Assembly (NCBI GenBank): GCA_002898575.1
Contig: BEHT01000013.1
Location: forward strand, 1-64,000
Origin: a bacterium HR17
GTDB taxonomy: Bacteria > Armatimonadota > Fervidibacteria > Fervidibacterales > Fervidibacteraceae
Length of the DNA: 64,000 bases
Direction of reading: 5' to 3'
A program made the position numbers and the translations under genes. The notes beneath the pieces were generated by a model. That model saw only the letters and a program-made list of their open reading frames with translations, made no database searches and was not told where the DNA came from. Shown piece after piece: positions 34,914 through 43,337 of this stretch. The stretch's first letter is position 1. The number at the start of each line of letters is the position of its first letter.

Positions 34914-35825
34914 TCACACCGTCCTTTGCGCTGGCATTTCGGACAACAAAGCGTCGTGGCGCCTTAGCCAGTTGCGCACACGCAAGGCTGCCAGCTCTTT
35001 CGCCTTTGCCTCTACCATGAGATCAACGACAAAAGGCAAGGCAGCGATCAAACTCCGCACATCAGCGGGGTCCACAAACAAATCGTGTGCGCCCAAGGGT
35101 ACGCCGGGCTTTTGTGATGAAATGTGCACTTCAGGAACGGTGTTCCACAGCGCTTTTGCCCTTCGCAGCCAACGCTCCAAATTGGGCGTGGGCAGCAACT
35201 TATCGTGGTGCCAGTCAAAGACCGGAGCAATGCCAACGTCCTCGCAAACGGACACGATGTCGGCAAAGGAAAAACACCGTTCGTCGTGCTCCAATGCAAT
35301 GCGACCCCGCAACTCTTCAGGCAAGCAGCGCAGCCGTTGCGCTAACCGACGCAGGCTTTCAGTTTTGTCGCCGTAAACACCCCCGCCATGCACGATGACC
35401 TTGTGCGAAGCGTCCAACCCCATGGCATCCAACACTTGGCACGAATAGATGATTTCCCGCACGGCTTTGCGGTAAACGCTGCAATCAGGCGCGTTTAAGA
35501 CAGTGTATTGCCCAGGGTGCATAGAGAAGCGGAATTCAAAGGACAAAAACCGATGGGCGATGGAGCGCAACCGTTCGCCAAACATTTCTTGCCAATCAAA
35601 TTGAAAGCGTTCGTGGGAGGCGAAGGGAATAAGCGAAGAGCCGATACGAAACAGGCGCAAGGACGGAAACCGAGTCATCCATGTGAGGATGCATTCAAGG
35701 TCATTCAAATTCGCCGTCACAGCGCTGCGTAACTTCGCTTCAGATAGGTTAGCCAACCGAAAGGTGCGGTTGGTCGTCCAACCCTTCGTGTAGGTCGTGC
35801 AGGCAAAACCGACATAACGCACCAT
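34914..35825 (-). CDS. uvsE: UV-damage endonuclease
   Basis: This 303-residue TIM-barrel protein nicks DNA next to UV photoproducts. Diagnostic segments are VRYVGFAC at the start, FRIGSSLIPFASHE, FRFSMHPGQYTVLNAP, KVIVHGGGVYGDK, IALEHDERCFSFADIVSVCEDVGI, PVFDWHHDKL and EVHISSQKPG, which hold the metal-binding His, Glu and Asp residues. It is almost full length for UvsE/UVDE. It is co-transcribed with the SDR/DUF2867 gene and lies in a cluster with photolyase. Confidence 0.93.
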   Translation of the reverse strand: MVRYVGFACTTYTKGWTTNRTFRLANLSEAKLRSAVTANLNDLECILTWMTRFPSLRLFRIGSSLIPFASHERFQFDWQEMFGERLRSIAHRFLSFEFRFSMHPGQYTVLNAPDCSVYRKAVREIIYSCQVLDAMGLDASHKVIVHGGGVYGDKTESLRRLAQRLRCLPEELRGRIALEHDERCFSFADIVSVCEDVGIAPVFDWHHDKLLPTPNLERWLRRAKALWNTVPEVHISSQKPGVPLGAHDLFVDPADVRSLIAALPFVVDLMVEAKAKELAALRVRNWLRRHDALLSEMPAQRTV

Positions 35826-35909
35826 CGTTGATCACCGGTCAGCCCTAAGGTGTGGGCATTGCCCTTACAACGACAACGCTGTAACACATCGGTTCTAAGC
35901 GAAGGGCAA

Positions 35910-36560
35910 TTATCGGGGACGAGCGATCTCCACGACTTCGGGACACGGTTCGGTGAAGACAGCGTCAAGGAGCTTTTGAGCCGCATCATCGGGACAGAGG
36001 GCGCGTTTGGGCGCCCCACCCAATACCGACCAAAGGTCTGTGGCGACTTCAGGCATGCGCACAAGGATGAGGTGAACACCTTCCACACGCATCTCACGGC
36101 GCGCATTGTTTAACAGCGCTTCCAACCCTGCCTTGCTGACAGCGTAAGCCGATAGCCCCTTGACTCGCAGCAGTTCGGGGTAAACACCGATGAAAACGGC
36201 GCGGGCGTTACGACGGAACCGGGCGTGCTTGAGCACCAGAAAGGCGCCTGTCAAGTTGGCGTCAATAACGCGTTGCCAATCTTGCAGCGTCATCTGACGC
36301 AGGTTTACCCGCTCAACACACCCTGCTGCGTAAATGAGCAAATCCAATTCACCGGCTTGAGCCAGAAGGGCAGCGACCTGCGATTCATCAGCGAGGTCGG
36401 CGGGGACGGCAACGGCGTTCAGCATCTTGGCTAACGCTGTTAACTTCTCAATGTTACGCCCAGAAAGGCAAAGCGGTTGTCCTCTGGCTGCTAACTGGTG
36501 TGCCAACGCTGTGCCGATGCTCCCTGTTGCACCGATGATGAGTGTTCTCACATGCATCAC
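35910..36560 (-). CDS. Short-chain dehydrogenase/reductase
   Basis: The 216-residue protein has the SDR motifs LIIGATGSIGTALAHQLAARG (NAD(P) binding), LLIYAAGCVERV and the catalytic YAVSK. It is a classical SDR of slightly short length, with the substrate unknown. Its start overlaps the stop of the upstream desaturase-like gene by 4 bases, so the two are translationally coupled and may act in one pathway. Confidence 0.85.
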   Translation of the reverse strand: MMHVRTLIIGATGSIGTALAHQLAARGQPLCLSGRNIEKLTALAKMLNAVAVPADLADESQVAALLAQAGELDLLIYAAGCVERVNLRQMTLQDWQRVIDANLTGAFLVLKHARFRRNARAVFIGVYPELLRVKGLSAYAVSKAGLEALLNNARREMRVEGVHLILVRMPEVATDLWSVLGGAPKRALCPDDAAQKLLDAVFTEPCPEVVEIARPR

Positions 36561-38092
36561 CTGCCTTGCAGGGCTAAACGCGACATTGTCGTTGATTGAA
36601 TGAAGAAGTCAGAGCCGTCGCAAAGACGCCATTCACGCAAAATAGCCTGCGCCACGCGTAGCGCTCCCAACACGACTGCTGCAGTGGATTGTCCTGGAAA
36701 AACGCTATCGCCGACGAGCCAAATGCCGGTTGCGATGCGGGGCGGAAGACAGCGGAACAGCGAAGTCTGCGGAAACCCACCGACCCAGCCGAAAGGACGA
36801 CCCGTGTAGCGCTGAAAGGTGATAGGTGTGCCGGCGAGCACCCGTGTCGTCGCCTCGCGAAACTGCGGGATGACCCGATCGGCAGCGGCAAGCAGGCGTT
36901 CCGTGCACTCCTGTTTGCGCTGCTCGTAGGCGGCTTTATCCGTTCGCCACAACCGCCACCAAGGTGCCAACTTTGTATGGGTGCTAATGGTGACAGCACG
37001 GTACCCGTGTGGTGCGCGGGTTTCGTCCCATTCAGGGCTGAGCGACAAAAAGGCGCTGTTGCTTTCCGCCAGCGGTTCAACTGTGATGATTTGATGGTGC
37101 GGGCAGAAGTTAGGCGGAACAGCAGATGCGTCCACACCTGCGTAAACGACAAACGCACCCCAACCGTCGTAAGGGAAAGGCGTTTGGTATCGTAGCCACC
37201 GGGGCGCTTTGTCCCCTAGCAACTCAACGACGCTTGCAGGTGTCAAATTAGCGACCACGATGTCGGCAGGTATACTCATGCTATTAGCCGTTTCCACTGC
37301 AACAGGCTTGTTACCTTCCATTACGATGCGCTTTGCGCGACAGTTATAAATCACGGCGCCACTATGCCGCACGACCGTGTCAGCGAGTGTTTGCGCCAGC
37401 GTGCCCATACCGCCGCGAAAATGCACGACGCCCCTACGAGGCAAGTCCAGCGCGGCGGCACCGAAAAGACCGTTAGCCCGCTCTGCAGTGCATTGCACCG
37501 AGATGAGCAGTTGGGCGTCCACGAACAAACGCAATTGAGGCGATGCGATTGCAAGGTGGGTGGCGACGGGACGAAACGCGTCAGCAAGCAGCAGCGCGCG
37601 AGAGGGTTTTTCGGCAAAGAACTTCGCTATCAACTTTGTCAACTGTCGCAGTTCTGCTTGCGACTGAGGACGCCAAGGAGGTAGCATCATCGCGAATGCC
37701 CAGAGGGCGTCCGCCGTTCGCTCTTGCCATCGCCAAAACGCTTCAGCAGCATCGCCAAAAGCGCGTCGGCGTTCCGTGCCCCATCGTTGCGAGTCGCTGA
37801 AGCGCACGACGCGCGTCCCATCGGGTAGGTGCACGGTCATCACGGGGTCAACGGGACGAGCGTCCCAACGAATGCCAAGCCAGTGTGCCAACAGGCTCAT
37901 TGGGGCGTCGGGAGCAAAACCGCCTGCGACCGTTGCGCCGACATCAAACCGATAGCCGTCAACGCAAAAAGTTGCCGCACATCCGCCCGGCGATTCATGG
38001 GCTTCCAGCACGGTCACGCTTAAACCCCTTTTCGCTAGCAGTGCAGCGGCTGTTAAGCCGCCGATTCCAGCGCCGATGACGACAACTTTCAT
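36557..38092 (-). CDS. Phytoene-desaturase-like (CrtI/CrtD family) FAD oxidoreductase
   Basis: The 511-residue flavoprotein begins with VVVIGAGIGGLTAAALLAKRGLSVTVLEAHESPGGCAATF, the FAD motif of carotenoid desaturases and related isomerases. It ends with GIWLVGDSVFPGQSTAAVVLGALRVAQAIL, the C-terminal FAD motif of CrtI/CrtD/CrtISO. The substrate may be a carotenoid or another polyene. No crtB or other carotenoid gene is present in the window. Its N-terminus overlaps the 3' end of the SRPBCC frame by 98 bases. Confidence 0.8.
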   Translation of the reverse strand: MKVVVIGAGIGGLTAAALLAKRGLSVTVLEAHESPGGCAATFCVDGYRFDVGATVAGGFAPDAPMSLLAHWLGIRWDARPVDPVMTVHLPDGTRVVRFSDSQRWGTERRRAFGDAAEAFWRWQERTADALWAFAMMLPPWRPQSQAELRQLTKLIAKFFAEKPSRALLLADAFRPVATHLAIASPQLRLFVDAQLLISVQCTAERANGLFGAAALDLPRRGVVHFRGGMGTLAQTLADTVVRHSGAVIYNCRAKRIVMEGNKPVAVETANSMSIPADIVVANLTPASVVELLGDKAPRWLRYQTPFPYDGWGAFVVYAGVDASAVPPNFCPHHQIITVEPLAESNSAFLSLSPEWDETRAPHGYRAVTISTHTKLAPWWRLWRTDKAAYEQRKQECTERLLAAADRVIPQFREATTRVLAGTPITFQRYTGRPFGWVGGFPQTSLFRCLPPRIATGIWLVGDSVFPGQSTAAVVLGALRVAQAILREWRLCDGSDFFIQSTTMSRLALQGR

Positions 38093-38567
38093 CGGAGCAC
38101 ATCCCTTCAGATGGGCGCAATAGAGGCGGGTGTTCTAGCAACCGCCTCGTTTTCCAGCGCCGATAAGCAAATAACAGTGGCAGCCCCAACCACAGCAAAA
38201 TGCCGACAAGTGCTTTAAGGGGATGGTGGGATAAGGCTGCATCAATTTCGTCCACGATTTGCGTGCAGTTGGCACTTATTGGCACGAATTGGTGGCGGTG
38301 TGTCCAGCGGGCAAACGGTCCGCTGATTTGGCAGTCGGTGAATCCTTGTTCATCAATGGTGACGACGCGGGCGACCCAATGGACAGGCACGCCAATAAGC
38401 CACAGCACCAGGTCTATTTCGTCGTCCTGTTGCAACTGTGCGGGCGCTGAACGCAATCGGATAGGAACTATCGGGGGCGTGATAGCCTGTAGGCTGCGCG
38501 GGTCGCGATAAAACGCCGCCACTTTCTGCAACGGGGCACGCACGATAAAGGCTTGGCGGAACTTCAT
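37995..38567 (-). CDS. SRPBCC-family protein
   Basis: The protein starts at the ATG at 38567 (FRQAFIVRAPLQKVAAFYRDPRSLQAITPP) and has the helix-grip pattern of ligand-binding SRPBCC proteins, including GPFARWTHRHQFVP and TQIVDEIDAALSHHPLKALVG, then a hydrophobic segment WLGLPLLFAYRRWKTRRLLEHP. After about residue 155 the frame runs into the start of the desaturase gene, where the last 40 residues are Arg-rich and look like shadow translation. A frameshift just before the desaturase start, or a true overlap, are both possible. Confidence 0.7.
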   Translation of the reverse strand: MKFRQAFIVRAPLQKVAAFYRDPRSLQAITPPIVPIRLRSAPAQLQQDDEIDLVLWLIGVPVHWVARVVTIDEQGFTDCQISGPFARWTHRHQFVPISANCTQIVDEIDAALSHHPLKALVGILLWLGLPLLFAYRRWKTRRLLEHPPLLRPSEGMCSDESCRHRRWNRRLNSRCTASEKGFKRDRAGSP

Positions 38568-38581
38568 CGCTGGCGTCTCAC

Positions 38582-38598
38582 GGCTGCGTCCCGCAGCC
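38582..38598. other. Hairpin between the YgaP-like and SRPBCC genes
   Basis: GGCTGCG pairs with CGCAGCC around a three-base loop. It lies between two co-directional minus-strand genes and has no T-tract. It may modulate expression of the SRPBCC gene. Confidence 0.3.
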
Positions 38599-38608
38599 AA
38601 CACCCTAG

Positions 38609-38773
38609 TCAGATGCCCGAAAGGGCTTGAGCGATACCCAAGACTCCCAGTGCTGCCAATGCGAGCCGTCCCCACGCGGGAAGGCGGGGCAACACAACTG
38701 CTGCTAAAAGCAATGCAGTTCCGCTGATACCCCGCACCCAGCGTTGGGGTGTGTCAATGTTAGGCTTGAACAC
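38609..38773 (-). CDS. DUF2892 (YgaP-like) small membrane protein
   Basis: This 54-residue protein with FKPNIDTPQRWVRGISGTALL and two hydrophobic helices is the DUF2892 type, also seen as the C-terminal part of YgaP. Its function is unknown. The GTG start at 38773 is chosen because AAAGGGAG lies ten bases upstream; a GTG two codons further out is too close. It sits after the terminator of the fasciclin gene. Confidence 0.75.
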   Translation of the reverse strand: MFKPNIDTPQRWVRGISGTALLLAAVVLPRLPAWGRLALAALGVLGIAQALSGI

Positions 38774-38800
38774 GCTCGTCACGCTCCCTTTGCAGAGATA

Positions 38801-38838
38801 AAAGGGCGGAGCGGCGCAGCGCCATGCACCGCTCCGCC
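38801..38838 (-). terminator. Intrinsic terminator of the secreted fasciclin gene
   Basis: On the minus strand GGCGGAGCGG and CCGCTCCGCC form a perfect 10-bp stem with a 14-base loop, followed by a C and then TTTT. It lies 12 bases after the fasciclin stop codon, so this is a convincing rho-independent terminator. Confidence 0.75.
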
Positions 38839-38850
38839 TAAGCCGACCTT

Positions 38851-39372
38851 TCACTTCTCAGGCGGCAGGATCACCTTGTCAATCACATGGATGACGCCGT
38901 TGCTCGCCATCACATCCGTCTTGATGACTTTTGCGTCGTTGACATAGACGCTATTGCGCTTGTGGGTGACAGTGATTTTCTTACCCTTCAGCAGTGTCTC
39001 CACTTGCGTGCCGCTTTTGAGTTTTTTGACATCGGCGGCGAGGTATTTGCCCGCAACGACATGGTAGAGCAGGATGGAGCGGAGTTTTTCTTTATTTTCG
39101 GGCTTGAGGAGTTCCTCCAGCGTGCCTTTAGGCAGTTTAGCGAACGCGGCGTCGGTCGGCGCAAACACCGTGAAGGGACCTTTGCCTTTTAAGGCATCTA
39201 CTAACTCGGCAGCCTGCAGGGCTTTCACCAGCGTTTTAAATTGCCCCGCTTTGACGGCGACGGTAGGTATATCTCCAGTAGGCTGAGCACCGCCGCCATA
39301 TTGCGCCACCGTCCAACTTCCCACAACAGCGACGACGGCACCGACCGTCAGCAACCGATGCAGCACCAACAT
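38851..39372 (-). CDS. Secreted fasciclin (FAS1) domain protein
   Basis: This 173-residue protein has a signal peptide ([18 protein letters not shown]) and one FAS1 domain. The two conserved FAS1 boxes are present: [17 protein letters not shown] and [13 protein letters not shown], with [13 protein letters not shown] between. FAS1 proteins are adhesion-like and often secreted. The ATG follows AAAAGGAGGGG. A second FAS1 gene, without a signal peptide, lies directly upstream. Confidence 0.9.
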   Translation of the reverse strand: MLVLHRLLTVGAVVAVVGSWTVAQYGGGAQPTGDIPTVAVKAGQFKTLVKALQAAELVDALKGKGPFTVFAPTDAAFAKLPKGTLEELLKPENKEKLRSILLYHVVAGKYLAADVKKLKSGTQVETLLKGKKITVTHKRNSVYVNDAKVIKTDVMASNGVIHVIDKVILPPEK

Positions 39373-39437
39373 ACAACACCCCTCCTTTTAAGATTTGGTG
39401 CGCCCAAAGGGCACCTTGCTTTGCACTGGTAAGCGGC

Positions 39438-39464
39438 GCGGGGTTGGCAGACAACCAACCCCGC
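39438..39464. terminator. GC-rich hairpin between the two fasciclin genes
   Basis: GCGGGGTTGG and CCAACCCCGC form a perfect 10-bp stem with a seven-base loop. It lies 32 bases after the stop of the upstream fasciclin gene. No T-tract follows, so it may be a weak terminator or an RNA-stabilising hairpin. Confidence 0.5.
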
Positions 39465-39495
39465 ACACCGGACAAGACGGCGCAGCGCTGGGCGT

Positions 39496-39921
39496 TTACA
39501 ATTCAGACGGCAAGATCACGGCGTCAATGACATGGATGACGCCGTTATCTGCGACGATATCGGTTGCGATGACTTTCGCCCCGTCCACAAAGATGTCGTC
39601 GTCCTTGAAAGTCACCGTGATAGGTTCTCCGCAAAGTGTGGGCACTTTGGCACCATCGGAGAGTTGTTTGACCTCAGTAGACATGTATTTGCCTGCGACG
39701 ACATGGTAGGTCAAAATCTTGACAAGTTTGTCCTTGTTCGCAGGCTTGACCAGTTCGTCCACCGTTCCTGCGGGTAGTTTGGCGAAGGCATCGTCAGTGG
39801 GGGCAAACACCGTGAACGGACCAGATTGCTTGAGAGTGTCCACCAAACCCGCCGCTCGCACAGCGGCGACGAGGGTTTTAAAGTTACCCGCTTGCACAGC
39901 GACTTCTAAGATGTCCGCCAT
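39496..39921 (-). CDS. Fasciclin (FAS1) domain protein without signal peptide
   Basis: The 141-residue product is a single FAS1 domain with [30 protein letters not shown] and [13 protein letters not shown]. It starts directly at the domain ([14 protein letters not shown]) and has no signal peptide, unlike its neighbour. The two are clear paralogs. The ATG follows GGAAGGTG. Export, if any, would be by another route. It is found near light- and UV-related genes. Confidence 0.88.
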   Translation of the reverse strand: MADILEVAVQAGNFKTLVAAVRAAGLVDTLKQSGPFTVFAPTDDAFAKLPAGTVDELVKPANKDKLVKILTYHVVAGKYMSTEVKQLSDGAKVPTLCGEPITVTFKDDDIFVDGAKVIATDIVADNGVIHVIDAVILPSEL

Positions 39922-39964
39922 CGCAAAGACACCTTCCTTCCACTGAGGTTGTCAGGGAACGCGC

Positions 39965-40063
39965 TTACCGGGCAGACAGACGACCTAACCAGAAGATCAG
40001 CCCGATGGCGATGATATGGACGATCCACCAACCAACGCGCAGGAACCGAAAGGGCTCCGGCAA
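39965..40063 (-). CDS. Small single-helix membrane protein
   Basis: A 32-residue frame reads PEPFRFLRVGWWIVHIIAI then GLIFWLGRLSAR, an amphipathic start plus one membrane helix. A perfect AAGGAGGTGAG lies at 40075-40085. The only canonical in-frame start, TTG at 40063, is 15 bases from GGAGG. An ATA at 40067-40069 sits at the ideal nine bases. The function is unknown. It lies upstream of the two fasciclin genes on the same strand. The rest of the gap to 40318 holds only the photolyase terminator. Confidence 0.5.
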   Translation of the reverse strand: MPEPFRFLRVGWWIVHIIAIGLIFWLGRLSAR

Positions 40064-40129
40064 CTGTATCGCGTCTCACCTCCTTGCCCTGCGTCAGGCA
40101 GAATCCACCTGCGCAAAGTGCACAAAAGA

Positions 40130-40149
40130 ACGAGGCGAGCGCGCCTCGT
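40130..40149 (-). terminator. Intrinsic terminator downstream of photolyase
   Basis: ACGAGGCG and CGCCTCGT form a perfect 8-bp stem with an AGCG loop. On the minus strand it is followed by TCTTTTGTG. It lies 170 bases after the photolyase stop codon and fits a rho-independent terminator. Confidence 0.6.
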
Positions 40150-40318
40150 GCCGGGGCCCCCTCGTCGGAAGGTGTCTGTGCGACGGGCGGCGAGGGGAGG
40201 GCTACCCGTATGCCCAGCCGTGAGGTGGCGACCCAACCACTTCCCTCTATGAACTCGTCAATCGTCAGTTATACCCTGCCACACTCACGACCGCGCATTA
40301 TTTTAAGCCGTGCGCCGT

Positions 40319-41659
40319 CTACTTGTCAATAGGCTTTAGCGCCGAAAAGTGGGCGCGGACAACTGATTGAAATGCAACCCGCGTTTCGTCTAAATCCACC
40401 ATCGGTGGCGGATAGTCAGGTGCATGCTGGCGAAGCAATGACGCGTCAAACAACGCTTGTGTCGGCACATGACGCAATTCGGGGACAAATTGACGGATGT
40501 AGTCGCCTTCAGGGTCAAACTTACGGGCTTGTAGCAGCGGGTTGAAAATGCGGAAGTAAGAGGCGGCATCAGCCCCGCACCCCGCGACCCACTGCCAGTT
40601 GCCGACATTTTGCGCTAAGTCGGCATCAACGAGGTGACGATAAAAGTGCCGTTCACCCCAGCGCCAATCAATGCGCAACTGCTTTGTCAGGAAACTGGCG
40701 ACGACCATGCGCACACGATTGGGTATCCAACCGTCTTGCTTTAGTTGGCGCATCGCTGCGTCAACAAGTGGGAAACCTGTCTGACCCGCACACCATCGGG
40801 CGAAATCGCGGTCATCATGGCGCCACGCAAACCCGCGCCATTCGCTCCGCCACTCTCGTGTTGCCGTTTCAGGGTAATGACACAGCAAGTGCACATAAAA
40901 GTCTCGCCATGCCAGTTCGCGCACGAACGCCTCGCTAACTTCAAGGGCATCGCGATACAGTCGGCGCAGTGAAATCAATCCGCAGCGAATATAGGGGCTC
41001 ATCCGCGAACTTGCGGTCGTTGTCAAAAAGTTGCGCGTGCGTTCGTAAGCAGGCAAATGATGTTGAGCGTAATGGCGCCATCGGCGTAAAACTTCTGCCT
41101 CGCTGGCACACCAATGTCGGGCTGCTTCGCTTTGTACTTGGGGCAATGTGGTTTCGGGAAAAGAAATGCACGGTGTGTTGAAACGGCGCGGTACTGGGTA
41201 ACCGGGTGTGCCTTTGCCCTGCAGTGACGGTAAAAAATGGCGCTTGTAAAATTGTGTGAAGGTCGCAAAGGGTTTTTCAGGAACAGGTGTTAAAGTGCTG
41301 TCGCGCAAAACGGTGTAGCGAAAACCCATGCGGTCAAGGAGTCGTATCAGTGCTGCGTCTCGTTCGCGTGAATGCGGTTCATGGTCTTCACAAAAACGCA
41401 CCAAGTCAGGCTTAACGGCAGCAAGGAATGCCGCTTGCTGCTCTGCGCGGATGCAATACAAGTGCCCGCCCCGCATCGCAATTTGCTGGCGTAGCTCGTT
41501 CAGGGCGAAGAAGAACAGTGCCCGCAAGTTGTCGCCGTGCTCGCGCTGGTTGAAGTCGTCCAGAACGAACAACGGGACGATCTCGTGGTCATCAGCGCCC
41601 TGCCACAGCGGGTTGTCGTGCAACCGTAATTCCCTGCGGACAATGCTAACGATGCGCAC
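40319..41659 (-). CDS. phrB: Deoxyribodipyrimidine photolyase, class I/cryptochrome family
   Basis: This 446-residue flavoprotein repairs cyclobutane dimers with blue light. It has the antenna domain (VSIVRRELRLHDNPLWQGA), then the FAD/DNA-binding core: LTTTASSRMSPYIRCGLISLR, FVRELAWRDFYVHLL, GQTGFPLVDAAMRQLKQDGWIPNRVRMVVASFLTKQL, WGERHFYRHLVDADLAQNVGNWQWVAGCGADAASYFRIFNP. These carry the Trp electron-transfer chain and the FAD-pocket Asn. A cryptochrome role cannot be excluded but the full repair motif set favours photolyase. A terminator follows. Confidence 0.93.
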   Translation of the reverse strand: MRIVSIVRRELRLHDNPLWQGADDHEIVPLFVLDDFNQREHGDNLRALFFFALNELRQQIAMRGGHLYCIRAEQQAAFLAAVKPDLVRFCEDHEPHSRERDAALIRLLDRMGFRYTVLRDSTLTPVPEKPFATFTQFYKRHFLPSLQGKGTPGYPVPRRFNTPCISFPETTLPQVQSEAARHWCASEAEVLRRWRHYAQHHLPAYERTRNFLTTTASSRMSPYIRCGLISLRRLYRDALEVSEAFVRELAWRDFYVHLLCHYPETATREWRSEWRGFAWRHDDRDFARWCAGQTGFPLVDAAMRQLKQDGWIPNRVRMVVASFLTKQLRIDWRWGERHFYRHLVDADLAQNVGNWQWVAGCGADAASYFRIFNPLLQARKFDPEGDYIRQFVPELRHVPTQALFDASLLRQHAPDYPPPMVDLDETRVAFQSVVRAHFSALKPIDK

Positions 41660-41732
41660 AATGTTTTCACCTCCGTTGCGACAAAGTTTTTGCGGCGCAG
41701 CGTTGGGCGACGCGACAAAGGAGTGGCATCGC

Positions 41733-42173
41733 GTGGAGATTTGGGTGCTATTAGTGCATGTGGCAGCAACCCTTTTTATGACGGGCGTCAGTTGGTTCGT
41801 GCAACTGGTGCATTATCCACTTTATCGTCTTGTCGGCATCGCCCAATTTGCCCGCTATGAAGCAGCGCACACTTTTTGGACGGCTTTCGTCGTCGTTCCG
41901 CCAATGTTGGCGGAAATGGCGACAGCCTTCTGGCTGGTATGGTGTAAACCCCTCGTCGGCATCAGCGAAAAAGCGTTGCGGCTTAACTTAGCCCTTTTGG
42001 GCGTCATTTGGCTTTCAACCGCTTTCGTTCAATCGCCACTGCACGGACGGCTCACCCGCGGTTTTGATGAGCGCACGGTTCGCTGGCTGGTCGCATCCAA
42101 CTGGTTACGCACTGTTTGTTGGTCGGTGCGGTCGGTGCTTGTCCTCACTTGGCTTGCCGAGTTGTTGCGATGA
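41733..42173 (+). CDS. Four-helix membrane protein of unknown function
   Basis: The 146-residue product has four hydrophobic helices, with FVQLVHYPLYRLVGIAQFARYEAAHTFWTAFVVVPPMLAEM as its distinctive region. I have seen similar small membrane proteins near photolyase genes in other bacteria, but the family has no known role. The GTG start at 41733 follows AAAGGAG by nine bases; a longer frame back to 41328 is only a shadow of photolyase. It is divergent from photolyase and converges on pdxH. Confidence 0.7.
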   Translation: MEIWVLLVHVAATLFMTGVSWFVQLVHYPLYRLVGIAQFARYEAAHTFWTAFVVVPPMLAEMATAFWLVWCKPLVGISEKALRLNLALLGVIWLSTAFVQSPLHGRLTRGFDERTVRWLVASNWLRTVCWSVRSVLVLTWLAELLR

Positions 42174-42179
42174 ACATGG

Positions 42180-42830
42180 CTAAGGAGCCAAGCGCTGAAT
42201 CCGCCAACTGCCGTCGGGCTGGCGAATGTAAAGCAAGCGGTCGTGTAGCCGGTTGGCGCGTCCTTGCCAAAACTCCATGCGCTCGGGTGTGAGCCGAAAG
42301 CCGCCCCAAAAGGGTGGGCGAGGCACTTCTTGTCCCGCGAAGCGCTCTGCCATCGCCTGATAGCGTCGCTCCAAAAAGGCACGGTCGGGAATAGGCTGGC
42401 TCTGCGGAGATGCCCATGCTGCCAATTGGTAACTGCGTGGGCGCGTGCGAAAGTAGGCGTCGGATTCAGCGTCGCTAACCCGTTCCACGACGCCCTCAAC
42501 GCGCACTTGCCGTTCCAGCGGCGACCAGAGGAACAGGAGAGCGGCTTTTGGGTTGTGCTGAAGATCGCAGGCTTTCCGGCTCTCGTAATTGGTGAAGAAA
42601 ACGAAGCCGCGTTCGTTCAAATCCCGCAGCAACACCGCACGCACCGACGGTTGCCCATCAGGGCTAACAGTTGCCAACGCGACAGCGTTGGGATCAAGCA
42701 ACCCCGCCGTCAACGCCTCTTGCAACCACTGCTTGAGCAACTCAAATGGGTCAGACGGCACACTCTTCTCGCTCAACGGGCGCTGGCGATAATCGCGCCG
42801 CAGCCGCCACAATTGTTCACGGATGTCCAA
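42180..42830 (-). CDS. pdxH: Pyridoxamine 5'-phosphate oxidase
   Basis: This 216-residue FMN enzyme makes pyridoxal 5'-phosphate from PNP or PMP. It has LATVSPDGQPSVRAVLLRDLNERGFVFFTNYESRKACDLQHNP, ALLFLWSPLERQVRVEGVVERVSD, WASPQSQPIPDR and the C-terminal FWGGFRLTPERMEFWQGRANRLHDR, all PdxH signatures. Length is normal. The gene is oriented away from the photolyase operon. Confidence 0.93.
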   Translation of the reverse strand: MDIREQLWRLRRDYRQRPLSEKSVPSDPFELLKQWLQEALTAGLLDPNAVALATVSPDGQPSVRAVLLRDLNERGFVFFTNYESRKACDLQHNPKAALLFLWSPLERQVRVEGVVERVSDAESDAYFRTRPRSYQLAAWASPQSQPIPDRAFLERRYQAMAERFAGQEVPRPPFWGGFRLTPERMEFWQGRANRLHDRLLYIRQPDGSWRIQRLAP

Positions 42831-43046
42831 TGACGACGCCTCCTTTGTCGCAAATCACCCAGCACTTGCGCCGCCTTGGACAACCAAATGTGGCGCCCCC
42901 AATTTTGGCACTCCCCAGATAGAAACTGCAACGCCGTTGACCGCGTTTTTTGTGGTGGCGCGTCAACCGAGAGCAGTCAACCATTGTTGAGCCTCATCCG
43001 TTTACCCAAATCGTCTAACGCCACCATCGTCCCTTGTCGCCGAGAC
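42831..43046. other. Intergenic region, nothing recognised
   Basis: This gap between pdxH and the small hypothetical gene holds no convincing frame. A GCCTCCTTTGTCG on the plus strand is the pdxH ribosome site in reverse. No clear promoter or terminator was found. Confidence 0.4.
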
Positions 43047-43283
43047 TCAAGCGATGATACCCTGCAGGTGCACTAAATCGCGCACCTGCTCGGCTTCAAC
43101 GACTTCAAAGACAAGGTAATTCAAGTTGCTACCGAGTTGTTGGCAAATGGCGATGGTGTCACGCAGGAACGCCTCCGACAACCTTTGCCCTGTCGGCGCT
43201 GCCACTGGCGGCAGAGCGGCTTTCGTCTCCGCGTCCTCCACATCCCTCAATTGCTGCTGGCGGCGTCGCAAAATTTGCTCCAT
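43047..43283 (-). CDS. Small helical hypothetical protein
   Basis: The 78-residue product (EQILRRRQQQLRDVEDAETKAALPP, then SEAFLRDTIAICQQLGSNLNYLVFEVVEAEQVRDLV) looks helical and has no signal or membrane segment. No family is recognised. The start is uncertain: an in-frame GTG at 43337 directly follows the glycosyltransferase stop, while ATG 43283 has GAGGGG six bases upstream. It is the last gene of the glycosyltransferase run. Confidence 0.5.
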   Translation of the reverse strand: MEQILRRRQQQLRDVEDAETKAALPPVAAPTGQRLSEAFLRDTIAICQQLGSNLNYLVFEVVEAEQVRDLVHLQGIIA

Positions 43284-43337
43284 CTCCTTCCCCTCACCCG
43301 TTAGCAAATCGGCAAGGCTTCGGGGTGGGTTAAGCAC

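Noticed and set aside
41328-41732. N-terminal extension of the small membrane protein back into the photolyase region
   Set aside because: The extension overlaps the photolyase gene and is Arg/Ser-rich, while a good SD and GTG start exist at 41733.
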